A stretch of 64,000 nt of DNA from Ignavibacteriota bacterium (lineage in GTDB: Bacteria; Bacteroidota; Ignavibacteria; UBA10030; UBA6906): assembly GCA_016707525.1 (NCBI GenBank), contig JADJHP010000002.1, positions 442,501 through 506,500 on the forward strand, read 5' to 3'. This document shows, one piece after another, positions 28,586 to 37,165 of this stretch. The notes under the pieces are model-generated. The model worked only from the letters and a program-made list of their open reading frames with translations. It searched no databases and had not been told where the DNA came from. Both the position numbers and the translations under genes were made by a program. Each line of letters begins with the position of its first letter. Position 1 is the stretch's first letter.

Positions 28586-30019
28586 ATGGAAATCAACCCT
28601 GCCGATGCGATCAAGACGGTTGTCCGCCCGAAGATCCACGTAACACTTGAGCGGGACGGCGTCCCGGAACTCCGCCTGAAGTTCACGGACGAGTTCGTCA
28701 TCGGTAACGATCCCTCCTGCGATATCGTCCTCCCGGATACCGATGTCAGCCCGCAGCACGCAAAGGTGTGGTATGCCAAAGGGATCTGGCATATCAAGGA
28801 CCTTGGCAGCCGGACCGGCACATACGTCGATGGGAAGCAGATCAAGGAGGCCGAGATCAAGGAGGAGTGCCGGGTGCTGTTCGGCCTTGGCGGGCAGATA
28901 CTGACGCTTGATGTCGCCGAGCTCCCCCATCAGGTGGTTTCACGCCAGCTCCGCGAGGTGTTCCGCTCCTCAGGGTACGTCCCCATAGCGTTGTATCGCG
29001 TTGTCCTCCGCCGACTTCTCCGTCGGGTGCTCCGTCTGCACTCGAAACGGTATGTGCGGGTCATTGGTGTGCTGGTGGTCTTCGGGGCCATCGCCGCCTG
29101 GATCGCGTACCAGAAGCAATCCGAGTTGAATGAAACGAGGGACCTGGCCCAATCCGTCTTCTACAGGATGAAGACCTTTGAGCTCACGCTGTCGCAGTTG
29201 GAAGAGGATCTCCGCGACACCACGGCATCCGGGCGTATCGTCGGACAGAAGGCGGAGTTGCAGCAATTGAGTGATGAGTACGACAAGTTCATCGGCCAGC
29301 TTGGTGTCTATGACGGCATGGATGAGACCGACCGGCTGATCTACAAGACCGCGCGCATATTCGGTGAGTGTGAGCTGTCCATGCCATCCGGTTTCGCGGA
29401 TGAAGTGCGGCGGTACATCGGCATCTGGAAGTCGTCCAACCGTCTGCCGAAGGCCCTTGAGCGGGCGGCGACGGCGAAGTATCCCGAGCGGATCACCGGT
29501 GCATTGCACGATCAGCAGATGCCTCCTCAGTTCTTCTTCCTGGCTTTGCAGGAAAGTGAATTCGACAGCACAGCGGTGGGACCTTCGACAAGGTACGGGA
29601 TCGCAAAGGGGATGTGGCAGTTCATCCCGAGTACGGCGAAGCAATTCGGCCTCCGGACCGGCCCGCTGGTCGCGTTCTCCCGCATGGATCCGTTGGATCA
29701 ACGCCACAATGTCGACCTGGCCTCTGCCGCGGCCGCACGCTATCTCCGTCGGATCTACAGGGGAGAAGCCCAGGCATCAGGATTGCTCGTCCTGGCGTCG
29801 TATAACTGGGGTGACAATGCGGTGCGGGGGCTGATCAGGGCGATGCCCGAGAACCCCCGTGAGCGCAATTTCTGGAAATTCCTGGAGACCCATCGCAAAC
29901 GGATCCCCAAAGAGACGTATGATTACGTGTTCCTCATTTTTTCTGCTGCTGTGATCGGCGAAAATCCGGAATTGTTCGGGTTTTCGTTCCCCAAACCGCT
30001 GCGTGATGCAGCGCACTAA
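28586..30019 (+). CDS. FHA-domain / transmembrane / lytic transglycosylase fusion
   Basis: 477 residues. Cytoplasmic FHA domain (about 15-95) with FVIGND, S55-P-Q-H58 and LGSRTGTYVDG; the usual Arg after the first Gly is Asn. One membrane helix (about 156-176), a periplasmic coiled region, then a C-terminal SLT lytic transglycosylase (about 300-450) with catalytic E323 in ALQESEFD, GMWQFIPSTA and ASYNWGD. FHA domains bind phosphothreonine, so phosphorylation inside the cell could control peptidoglycan cleavage outside. The ATG at 28586 is preferred over a TTG at 28559 because the promoter places transcription start there. No kinase is nearby. Confidence 0.9.
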   Translation: MEINPADAIKTVVRPKIHVTLERDGVPELRLKFTDEFVIGNDPSCDIVLPDTDVSPQHAKVWYAKGIWHIKDLGSRTGTYVDGKQIKEAEIKEECRVLFGLGGQILTLDVAELPHQVVSRQLREVFRSSGYVPIALYRVVLRRLLRRVLRLHSKRYVRVIGVLVVFGAIAAWIAYQKQSELNETRDLAQSVFYRMKTFELTLSQLEEDLRDTTASGRIVGQKAELQQLSDEYDKFIGQLGVYDGMDETDRLIYKTARIFGECELSMPSGFADEVRRYIGIWKSSNRLPKALERAATAKYPERITGALHDQQMPPQFFFLALQESEFDSTAVGPSTRYGIAKGMWQFIPSTAKQFGLRTGPLVAFSRMDPLDQRHNVDLASAAAARYLRRIYRGEAQASGLLVLASYNWGDNAVRGLIRAMPENPRERNFWKFLETHRKRIPKETYDYVFLIFSAAVIGENPELFGFSFPKPLRDAAH

Positions 30020-30061
30020 ATATGTGACCCTATCCTTCGTACCTTATTTCACAGAACAACT

Positions 30062-31537
30062 ATGAACGGACGTGATCTTCTTGCTTTTGATTTCGGGGCA
30101 AGCAGCGGCCGTGCCATCCGTGGAACATTCGATGGCTCGCGGCTTTCCTGTACAACGGTCCATCAGTTTCCCAATGGGCCTGTTGAGTTCCAGGGGCATC
30201 TGTACTGGGACTTCCTCAGGTTCCTTGTCGAGATAGAAGAGGGCATCCGCCGGGCGGTCCGGAGCGGGGGGGGGCCGGTCTCCTCTATTGGTATTGATAC
30301 CTGGGGGGTCGATTTCGGCCTGCTCGACCATCAGGGCGACCTGCTTGGCAATCCCTATCACTACCGGGACCGCCGGACAGAAGGGATGTTCGAAGCAGCA
30401 TGTGCGAGGGTTCCGAAGGAGGAGATCTTCCGGACCACCGGTATCGCGTTCCAGCCCTTCAACACGCTCTTCCAGCTGCTTGCGATGAAGTTGCAGAAGC
30501 CCATGGTGCTGGACAAGGCGGGAACGCTGTTGATGATGCCTGACCTCCTGGCGTATGCGCTGACAGGAGAGCGGGGGACCGAGTACACGGACGCCAGCAC
30601 GTCGCAACTTCTGGATGCGTCGGCCCGGACGTGGAGCGATACCATTGTGACGGCCATGGGTTTCCCCCGGGAGATCTTCACCCCGATCTCCGCTCCCGGA
30701 ACGGTTCGTGGCACATTGCGCGGAGCCATTGCGGCGGATTCCGGAGCGGGCCCGGTGCCCGTCATTGCCGTCGCGGGACATGATACGGCCTCTGCCGTCG
30801 TTGCGGTACCGCTTTCCGGTCCGCGATCGGCGTATCTGAGCAGTGGAACATGGTCGCTCCTCGGGCTCGAAACGGCGACCCCGTGCGTGGATGCGGCGAG
30901 CATGAAGGCCAACCTCACGAACGAGGGTGGATTCGGCAACCAGATCCGGCTGCTCCGCAACGTGATGGGCCTCTGGATGGTCCAGGAATGCAAACGCGAG
31001 TGGGAAGCCGCCGGCGACACTGTGAGTTACGATGAACTCGTGCGGAAGGCGGAACAGAGCGCCGGGCTTGGATCATTCGTTGATCCTGATGCTCATGTCT
31101 TCTATGCACCCGGCCCGATGGAGCAGCGCATCCGGGAGTTCTGCCGGAGCACCGGACAGCAGGTCCCCGATGGGCAGGGCGCCATTGTCCGCTGCATCTA
31201 TGAGAGCCTCGCGCTGAAATATCGCTGGGCGGTCGAGCAGCTTGAAGCTGTCACCGGTTCCCGCGTGGATGAATTGGTGATCGTCGGCGGCGGAGCGCGT
31301 AACCTGCTGTTGAACCAGTTGACGGCGAACGCGCTGAAGCGTCCCGTGGCCGCAGGGCCGTCCGAGGCTACGGCGATCGGGAACCTGCTCGTCCAGCTGC
31401 ATGCGTTGGGTGAGGCACAGGGATTGACGGAGATGCGGGAGATCGTGCGTGCTTCGTTCCCCGTCACGCGGTTCGAGCCGAAGGAGGGAGCTGCCTGGGA
31501 CGGCGCGTATGAGCGTTTCCTGCGGCTGATCAAATGA
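30062..31537 (+). CDS. rhaB: Rhamnulokinase-like FGGY sugar kinase
   Basis: 491 residues, full length. N-terminal FGGY motifs (FDFGASSGRAIRG), substrate region (IGIDTWGVDFGLLD, YHYRDRRTEGM) and C-terminal ATP domain (VIVGGGARNLLLNQLTAN). These match RhaB, which phosphorylates L-rhamnulose. No other rhamnose gene is in the window. It follows the FHA-transglycosylase gene by 42 bases and has no obvious ribosome site, so it may share that transcript. A related deoxysugar substrate is possible. Confidence 0.87.
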   Translation: MNGRDLLAFDFGASSGRAIRGTFDGSRLSCTTVHQFPNGPVEFQGHLYWDFLRFLVEIEEGIRRAVRSGGGPVSSIGIDTWGVDFGLLDHQGDLLGNPYHYRDRRTEGMFEAACARVPKEEIFRTTGIAFQPFNTLFQLLAMKLQKPMVLDKAGTLLMMPDLLAYALTGERGTEYTDASTSQLLDASARTWSDTIVTAMGFPREIFTPISAPGTVRGTLRGAIAADSGAGPVPVIAVAGHDTASAVVAVPLSGPRSAYLSSGTWSLLGLETATPCVDAASMKANLTNEGGFGNQIRLLRNVMGLWMVQECKREWEAAGDTVSYDELVRKAEQSAGLGSFVDPDAHVFYAPGPMEQRIREFCRSTGQQVPDGQGAIVRCIYESLALKYRWAVEQLEAVTGSRVDELVIVGGGARNLLLNQLTANALKRPVAAGPSEATAIGNLLVQLHALGEAQGLTEMREIVRASFPVTRFEPKEGAAWDGAYERFLRLIK

Positions 31538-31571
31538 CCCAACAAGGACGCTGTCGTTCATCGGAAGAGGA

Positions 31572-32420
31572 GTGCAAGCGGACGTGAACAAGAAGGTAAA
31601 GGTCGAACCGGAAGAGATCTCGCAGAGTGAACTGACCTATCTCCTGGACAGTACCGCGGCCAGTGACACGCTGATGGTCTCATTCGCCGTGTTCCCGGCC
31701 CAGGGAGGTAAGTCCGCTTTCGATTTCAGGCGTGCGACGTCTCCGCTCGGCGTGAAGCGGTTGTTCCTCCGCGATCCGAACATGATGTGGTATCAGAAGG
31801 GCACGCCGGGGATCGGTGATGATGTCCCCGCCGTCGCAGATTTTATCAGGAAGATCATCGCGCAGGAAGGCGTGAAGCGCGTGGTGATGATCGGCAACTC
31901 GGGCGGTGGGTTCTCCGCGTTGTTGTTCGGCGCTCTGGTCGGGGTGGAGGAGATCCACGCGTTCAATCCGCCGACCCGGCTCCGGGGGCCGGATGATACG
32001 AGTGCCCCGGAGCAACTGCAGGCTCTGGAGGCGGAGAAGGGGAAGGATATCCCCTACCTTGACATCCGCGAAGTCTTCCGGAAACATCTGAAGCCGGAAA
32101 CAAAGGTCTACATTCATTACTCGCGTGGTGAGAGCCGCGACAAACGGCACGCAAAGTATCTCCGCGAGTTCCCGAACGTCCGCCTGGTTGAGTACCCGTT
32201 CGTCAGTCATCACGTGGCCCGGTTCTTTGCCGAGAGGTCGATGCTGACCCCCCTCCTGGCCGCCGCGGCAAGAGGCGATGCGGAGGGCGTGAACCAGACG
32301 ACGCGCACCATGTTCTGGACCGCGCTTCCCTGGTATCCTACGGGGCGCATCGGGTGGTTTTTCGGAAAAGCATTCTCAAAGATCAAGCGCACGTTCATGA
32401 ACGGCCCCTCGGGCCGGTAA
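31572..32420 (+). CDS. Alpha/beta-hydrolase fold protein
   Basis: 282 residues from the GTG at 31572, or 278 from a GTG at 31584; the upstream AGAGGAG suits either poorly. A nucleophile elbow G-N-S110-G-G-G follows a strand (KRVVMIG). A late SHH motif in YPFVSHHVARFF could supply the catalytic His. A basic C-terminus (KIKRTFMNGPSGR) ends the protein. No signal peptide, so cytoplasmic. Similar proteins appear in polysaccharide loci, but I do not recognise a named family. It follows rhaB by 34 bases. Confidence 0.65.
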   Translation: MQADVNKKVKVEPEEISQSELTYLLDSTAASDTLMVSFAVFPAQGGKSAFDFRRATSPLGVKRLFLRDPNMMWYQKGTPGIGDDVPAVADFIRKIIAQEGVKRVVMIGNSGGGFSALLFGALVGVEEIHAFNPPTRLRGPDDTSAPEQLQALEAEKGKDIPYLDIREVFRKHLKPETKVYIHYSRGESRDKRHAKYLREFPNVRLVEYPFVSHHVARFFAERSMLTPLLAAAARGDAEGVNQTTRTMFWTALPWYPTGRIGWFFGKAFSKIKRTFMNGPSGR

Positions 32421-32422
32421 TA

Positions 32423-32437
32423 CGATCTGTCAGATCG
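32423..32437. repeat. 15-base palindrome upstream of SGNH esterase gene
   Basis: CGATCTG, one central base, CAGATCG, ending 13 bases before the ATG at 32451. Position suggests an operator or an mRNA hairpin at the ribosome site, not shown. Confidence 0.4.
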
Positions 32438-32450
32438 ACGAAAGGATACG

Positions 32451-35003
32451 ATGGCATCGGTACTCAGGAGTGGAAAGGGTAGTGTGGGCAGGATCCGGCG
32501 GTCCGTTCTTGCGTTCGTCGCCATCTGCGTCATGTCATCGTTCGCCCGTGCAGCCGACGGCACGGTATTCCGTCTCGTCGTGCTCGGTTCATCCACGGCA
32601 GCAGGCGAGGTTGCCCGTCCGCTGGACAGTTCATGGGTGAACAAGTACAAGCTCTATCTTGGCACGGTCTTTCAGAATTACGAGGTCGTCAACCTCGCGG
32701 TGGGGGGATACACGACGTTCAACGTCATGCCTACCGGATATGTCCGTCCTTACCCGTATGACACGTCCGCCGCGCTTGCCGTGGCGCCGAACAACAACAT
32801 CACCAAAGCCCTCTCGCTGAACCCATCGCTCATTCTCGTGAACATGCCGACGAATGACTCCTACCGGTTCATTCCGGTGAGCCAGCAGATGGCGAACTTC
32901 GATGCGATCGTGGATGCTGCCGTCAATGCGGGCGTGCCCATCTATGTGAGCACATCGCAGCCGCGGAATGAAAGCCAGTTCGTCCGGAACCTTCTGATCG
33001 ACCTGAAGAATCAGGTTGTGAGTCACTTTGCCGGCAGGGCGCTGGATTTCTGGACCGGGATCGCGAATGCCGATGGCACGATCAACGCTCAGTACGATGG
33101 TGACGGTGGCACGCATCTCAATAATGCCGGCCATGTGGTCCTTTTCCAGCGCACTGTGGAATCCGTGCAGCTTCCGATGCCGTTCACCGCTTCTCCGGGT
33201 CAGCTTGCGTTCGGCAACCGCACCACGGGTGTGGGAACGACGCTCAGCGTAATGGTCGATAATCCCTCGTCGTCCACTCTGACGTTCGACAACATCTCCA
33301 CCGGTACCGGTACCTTCGTCTCGAACCGGAGCAGCGCCACGGTACTCCCTCAGGGGTCCTTCACCATCCAGGTGACGTTCACGCCGCCTTCGATCGGATC
33401 ATATTACGACACGCTGTACCTGCACAACAATTCCTCGGTCGTGATGGTCAAGGTTCCCCTGAGCGGTTCGGCCACCGCACCGTCCGTCCAGGCGTTCCCG
33501 TCGTCGCTCGCATTCGGTGAAGTGAACAAGGCCACCGGATCCACCCTCCGGCTTGCCCTCAGGAACAACGACGTGAATGCGGGATCGATCACGTCGGTGT
33601 CGAGCCTGTCCGGACAATTCAGTGCGTCGCCGGCGACGGGTACCATCCCGAATGCGGATTCTCTCATCCTGATGGTCACATTCGGCCCCTCCGGGTACGG
33701 GCCGGTGTCCGACACGCTGCGCTTGTTCGGCGTGGTCGCCGGCGGCGTGGTGAAAGTGCCGGTGTCCGGCAGTTCACCCATCCCGGTGCTGAGCCCATCC
33801 TCCGCATCTCTCGATTTTGGCGATATCTCCCTGGCGGTGCCGAAGACACTGGACCTCACCTTGAGCAACACGACGATCAATGATCTCGTGATCGATGCCA
33901 TGGCGAATTCCAATGGGGCGTTCTTCGTGGACCCGGCGAGTGCGACGATCGGTTCGCACGGGTCGGTCGTCGTGCATGTCACGTTCGCGCCGTCAGGGTT
34001 CGGGACAGCAGTGGATACCCTGCAGGTGATCAGCAACGCCTCCGGTTCCCCGTTGCGGATCCCGCTGCGCGGGCGCGTGCCGGTACCAGGGTTGTCGCTT
34101 TCACGGGCATCGATCGCTTTTCCCATGCTCGGACAAACGGAAGCGGCTGTTCGCTATCTGTATCTGCGCAATGCGGGCCTCAGCCCGATCACCGTGTCCT
34201 CGATCGCCGGACACACGGAACATTTCTCGTCCGCCACAGCACTCCCCGTGATCGTCCAGGCACAGGACAGTGCTCTGGTGGGCATCCGCTTCGCGCCGAA
34301 GGCCGCAGGTGAGCTTCGCGACACCCTTGCGATCGTGACGAACGCCAACTCCGCGGAACTGGTCGTCAGCGGCTCCTCACCGGTGTCGTTCCTTCGCAGC
34401 ACATCTGCCCTGGTGGACTTTGGCAGCACGATGACAGGAGCCACATCCTGGAAACCCTGCGTGCTGCGCGTGCAGAGCGCCGATATCAACTTCACGATCG
34501 CGGTGGACTCTGTGCGGGTGGCCGGCTCGATCTTCGGAGTCAGCGGTTTTCCCGGTCGGACGTTGCTCAAGCCCGCCGACAGCCTCAAGGTGGTCATCGC
34601 ATTCTCACCGGTGGTGCTGGCGACCTATGCAGAGACGCTCCTCGTCTACAATGATTCCTATGTGAGCGTGTTACGCATCCCGTTGACAGGGAAGGGCGAT
34701 ACGTATACGGATGCCGCGCCGGTCGCGTCTGGCGAGCCGGGGGTCTTCGCGCTGCTTCAGAATTTCCCGAATCCCTTCAATCCGTCCACAGAGATAGCGT
34801 TCGTTCTGGAAAAGGCAGCGAGGGTCTCACTGCGGGTGTACGACCTCCTCGGTCGTGAGGTTGCCGTACTGCAGGATGGATGGCGTGACGCAGGCACATA
34901 TCAGGTGCGGTTCGATGCCGCCGGTATGCCGAGCGGGATGTACGTCTATCGGCTGCGCACAGGCGAGCACAACGCTGTGCGCAGAATGCTTCTCATGAGA
35001 TGA
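32451..35003 (+). CDS. Secreted SGNH/GDSL esterase with choice-of-anchor repeats and Por-type sorting domain
   Basis: 850 residues. Signal peptide about 1-35 (ends ARAAD). An SGNH hydrolase domain (about 38-240) has block I GSS (S48), a Gly in NLAVGGYT, Asn in MPTND and the Asp/His block DGGTHLNNAGH. Five or more ASPM/Hydin-like (choice-of-anchor D) beta repeats follow, each near 100 residues with LDFG or LAFG starts and T-F-x-P motifs. The C-terminus has NPFNPST and a VYDLLGREV strand, the type A sorting signal. I infer an exported, surface-attached carbohydrate or lipid esterase. AAAGGA precedes the ATG. Confidence 0.9.
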   Translation: MASVLRSGKGSVGRIRRSVLAFVAICVMSSFARAADGTVFRLVVLGSSTAAGEVARPLDSSWVNKYKLYLGTVFQNYEVVNLAVGGYTTFNVMPTGYVRPYPYDTSAALAVAPNNNITKALSLNPSLILVNMPTNDSYRFIPVSQQMANFDAIVDAAVNAGVPIYVSTSQPRNESQFVRNLLIDLKNQVVSHFAGRALDFWTGIANADGTINAQYDGDGGTHLNNAGHVVLFQRTVESVQLPMPFTASPGQLAFGNRTTGVGTTLSVMVDNPSSSTLTFDNISTGTGTFVSNRSSATVLPQGSFTIQVTFTPPSIGSYYDTLYLHNNSSVVMVKVPLSGSATAPSVQAFPSSLAFGEVNKATGSTLRLALRNNDVNAGSITSVSSLSGQFSASPATGTIPNADSLILMVTFGPSGYGPVSDTLRLFGVVAGGVVKVPVSGSSPIPVLSPSSASLDFGDISLAVPKTLDLTLSNTTINDLVIDAMANSNGAFFVDPASATIGSHGSVVVHVTFAPSGFGTAVDTLQVISNASGSPLRIPLRGRVPVPGLSLSRASIAFPMLGQTEAAVRYLYLRNAGLSPITVSSIAGHTEHFSSATALPVIVQAQDSALVGIRFAPKAAGELRDTLAIVTNANSAELVVSGSSPVSFLRSTSALVDFGSTMTGATSWKPCVLRVQSADINFTIAVDSVRVAGSIFGVSGFPGRTLLKPADSLKVVIAFSPVVLATYAETLLVYNDSYVSVLRIPLTGKGDTYTDAAPVASGEPGVFALLQNFPNPFNPSTEIAFVLEKAARVSLRVYDLLGREVAVLQDGWRDAGTYQVRFDAAGMPSGMYVYRLRTGEHNAVRRMLLMR

Positions 35004-35019
35004 CCGCCCCCGGGGAGCC

Positions 35020-35907
35020 TTACTGGCCGTTCCAACCGACCAGGCGGGCCCAGAGCCACCAGGCAGCATAGGCTTTCTGATTCGCGTTGAGGGGCTGCGT
35101 GTGCGCGGCCCCGCAATTGTACCACTCCCCCGGATGAGCGGCCTGCCACGCTGTCGCCCAATTCTTGTCCCTCGAACCGTTCCCGTCGCTGTCGTAATCG
35201 CAGTTGTCGTTCGGCGACTTGTCGCCGAAGTACGTACCGCTCGGATCGTAGGATTCGATCGCCTCGAAATCGTAGAGAGCCTTCTTGTTGTCCCTGCAGT
35301 AGGCACGGATCTGCTCATTCCGTATGTGCAGGTTCCCCCGCAAGCCGGTCCCGTCCAGATGCCCCGTCATATAAATGAAGTGAACGTTGGGGTACGCCTT
35401 CTCCAATCCGCTCATCAGCGACAGGTAGGTGTCGATGTCCGCCGCCGATGCTGAGCTCACCTGCCCGCACCACGACCAGAGGATGACATTGATGTCCGTA
35501 TGCGCGTCGAGATAGGAACGGGTTGCGCTTGCCCAGGCGGTGAAGTCAGGATTGCCGAGATCGGAAGCCCCGGCGAATGGCGTATCATGCAGGATGAGCG
35601 CACTGTCCGTTCCGGCCGGATCCACGGCGTACTTCGCCCCGCGACTGTACGCCAGCCCCTGCATGCCGTCGATGAGCTGGCTTCCGTGGGACGTGTGGCC
35701 ATAGGCGATCCGCAGTTCGCGCTTTGCTTTGCGGATGTAGAGGTCGGGGATGGATGCCAGTTGCGTTGATTGATGGTCGACCAGGATCGTTTCGTGGGGA
35801 AGCGTGCTGAGCCCGCCCGCATCCGTCGCGGTGTCCTTGCAGGCGGAAACTCCCACCATGGTTGCCAGTGTGAGGACCGATGTGATGACCGTGTGCCGCA
35901 GATCCAT
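35020..35907 (-). CDS. Uncharacterised exported lipoprotein, possible hydrolase
   Basis: 295 residues. Start at 35907 is supported by GGAGG five to nine bases upstream; upstream in-frame sequence is non-coding. Lipoprotein-like signal with VSAC at about 20-23. Notable motifs are YGHTSHGSQLIDGM, a WSWCGQVSSA strand end and MTGHLDGTG, all of which look like active-site loops. The order resembles distant SGNH-like proteins but I cannot assign it. Convergent with the SGNH esterase gene (16-base gap). Confidence 0.7.
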   Translation of the reverse strand: MDLRHTVITSVLTLATMVGVSACKDTATDAGGLSTLPHETILVDHQSTQLASIPDLYIRKAKRELRIAYGHTSHGSQLIDGMQGLAYSRGAKYAVDPAGTDSALILHDTPFAGASDLGNPDFTAWASATRSYLDAHTDINVILWSWCGQVSSASAADIDTYLSLMSGLEKAYPNVHFIYMTGHLDGTGLRGNLHIRNEQIRAYCRDNKKALYDFEAIESYDPSGTYFGDKSPNDNCDYDSDGNGSRDKNWATAWQAAHPGEWYNCGAAHTQPLNANQKAYAAWWLWARLVGWNGQ

Positions 35908-36117
35908 ATATACCTCCGTTTGTCTGGATCCCCCCCTCTGGGGAGAACGGGTCTCCATGAAAATGTACGACCGCAGTGTTGAAAGAACAAGTCCTGTGCC
36001 GCTCCGGGTGGCGTTTCCGGGGGTGTTTCGTGAGACCGATGTGCGTTCATGCGCCCTGGCACAACATGCCGGACCGGGAGGGCGTACATTCATACAGCAC
36101 ATCCTACAGGAGCTGAC

Positions 36118-36234
36118 GTGGACACTCTGCCTCTCATTCTTCTCTCGCTCGTCGGATATTCGGTCTTCGTATTGCTCTTCATCCGTTTCGTCGGCATGTT
36201 GCGGAACAAGGACAACGCGATGACCCCGCGTTGA
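36118..36234 (+). CDS. 38-residue single-helix membrane protein
   Basis: Starts GTG at 36118, preceded by AGGAG at the correct spacing. The predicted product has one hydrophobic helix (residues 4-25, LPLILLSLVGYSVFVLLFIR) and a short basic tail. Too short for normal gene calling. Good ribosome site, hydrophobic pattern and clean stop argue that it is real, although no family is recognised. A hairpin lies 20 bases beyond the stop. Confidence 0.5.
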   Translation: MDTLPLILLSLVGYSVFVLLFIRFVGMLRNKDNAMTPR

Positions 36235-36253
36235 GTACGATGATTTTTTGCGA

Positions 36254-36276
36254 TTCTCCGTGTCCGGCACGGAGAA
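36254..36276. repeat. Hairpin after the small membrane protein
   Basis: Perfect 9-base stem TTCTCCGTG / CACGGAGAA with a 5-base loop. A T run precedes rather than follows it, so its role as a terminator is uncertain. Confidence 0.4.
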
Positions 36277-36332
36277 GAGTCGTATTGCATATGAAATAGC
36301 GTTTCTTTTGTGCCTCAATGCACCTCCCGCCC

Positions 36333-36361
36333 TTGACATTGAGGGCTGAAATTTCTAACCT
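36333..36361 (+). promoter_or_regulatory. Promoter of the protease/partner-switching locus
   Basis: TTGACA at 36333-36338, 17-base spacer, TAACCT at 36356-36361. It is the only clear promoter I see before the chain of closely spaced or overlapping genes from 36609 to about 46364. Confidence 0.6.
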
Positions 36362-36608
36362 TCTCGCGTACCACCTGTTCTTTCCTCATCGCAGTCCATT
36401 GTCCGAGAAGGGTTCCACCGCATGGCTTTCAACCTGTGGGTAGAACGTCCATTTGATCTCTTCCCGGCATCACGCCTTCGTGACCCGATCCTGATCTTCT
36501 CCGGTCCCACCGTCCTTGGTGGCGTTCCTGTTGTACCATCCCGACCATCCCGTAACTCCCGAATTCTCACTAATGAACGAACGTCCACTCACCATGGAGC
36601 ACCGATCC
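36362..36608 (+). other. Leader region of about 240 bases
   Basis: Between the promoter and the ATG at 36609. An ATG at 36422 with a good ribosome site (GAGAAGGG at 36405-36412) opens a 96-codon frame that overlaps the next gene out of frame; its protein is Arg/Pro/Ser-rich and unlike a real domain, so it may be an upstream frame or chance. No convincing riboswitch structure seen. Confidence 0.35.
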
Positions 36609-37115
36609 ATGCCCCTGCGCATACCACCGCGTCACTTGGTCACCATGCTGTTCGCCCTGACCGTCCTCCTATCCACAGCGCGCTCCCAGGAGCGCGAACT
36701 CAAGACCTCTGAACTGACACACCAGGCCGATGTTGTTGTGCTCGGGAGGGTCGCTGATGTTCGCTCCGCGTGGAACCGCGACAGGACCCGTATTCAGACC
36801 GCGGTCACCGTTACCATCGATCAATCATTGAAAGGCACGCCAGGGGGTGGCTCGGTCACGATCCTGACACCCGGGGGCGAGGTGGATGGCGTGGGAGAGT
36901 ACTACAGTCATACGGCCCGGTTCAAGAAGGACGAGGATGTGGTGGTGTTCGCCCGGAAGGCCGCCAGCGGAGAGCTGCGGGTGACGGGTGGGGAGCAGGG
37001 CAAGGTTGCAGTGAGAAAAGATGAAGTCACCGGTGCCAGGATGGTTGCCGGAGATATGACGCTGGATGCGTTCATCGCGCGTGTCAAGGGACAGACGACC
37101 GACGTCACGAAGTGA
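36609..37115 (+). CDS. Small exported protein, unknown
   Basis: 168 residues from the ATG at 36609, chosen because GGAG is nine bases upstream and a clean signal peptide follows (MPLRIPPRHLVTMLFALTVL, cleavage near ARSQ). The mature part is a small beta-rich domain with VVVLGRVADVRSAWN and DQSLKGTPGG, a pattern seen in exported proteins that sit near proteases. It is followed 50 bases later by the giant metalloprotease and likely shares its transcript. Confidence 0.7.
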   Translation: MPLRIPPRHLVTMLFALTVLLSTARSQERELKTSELTHQADVVVLGRVADVRSAWNRDRTRIQTAVTVTIDQSLKGTPGGGSVTILTPGGEVDGVGEYYSHTARFKKDEDVVVFARKAASGELRVTGGEQGKVAVRKDEVTGARMVAGDMTLDAFIARVKGQTTDVTK

Positions 37116-37165
37116 CCGGCGCTCTTCCTGTTCCACCCCACGATCCGCACATCCAGGAGTCAGAG

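Noticed and set aside
36422..36712. 96-codon frame with a good ribosome site
   Set aside because: Out-of-frame overlap with a gene that has a clear signal peptide; composition is not protein-like. Kept only as a note in the leader entry.
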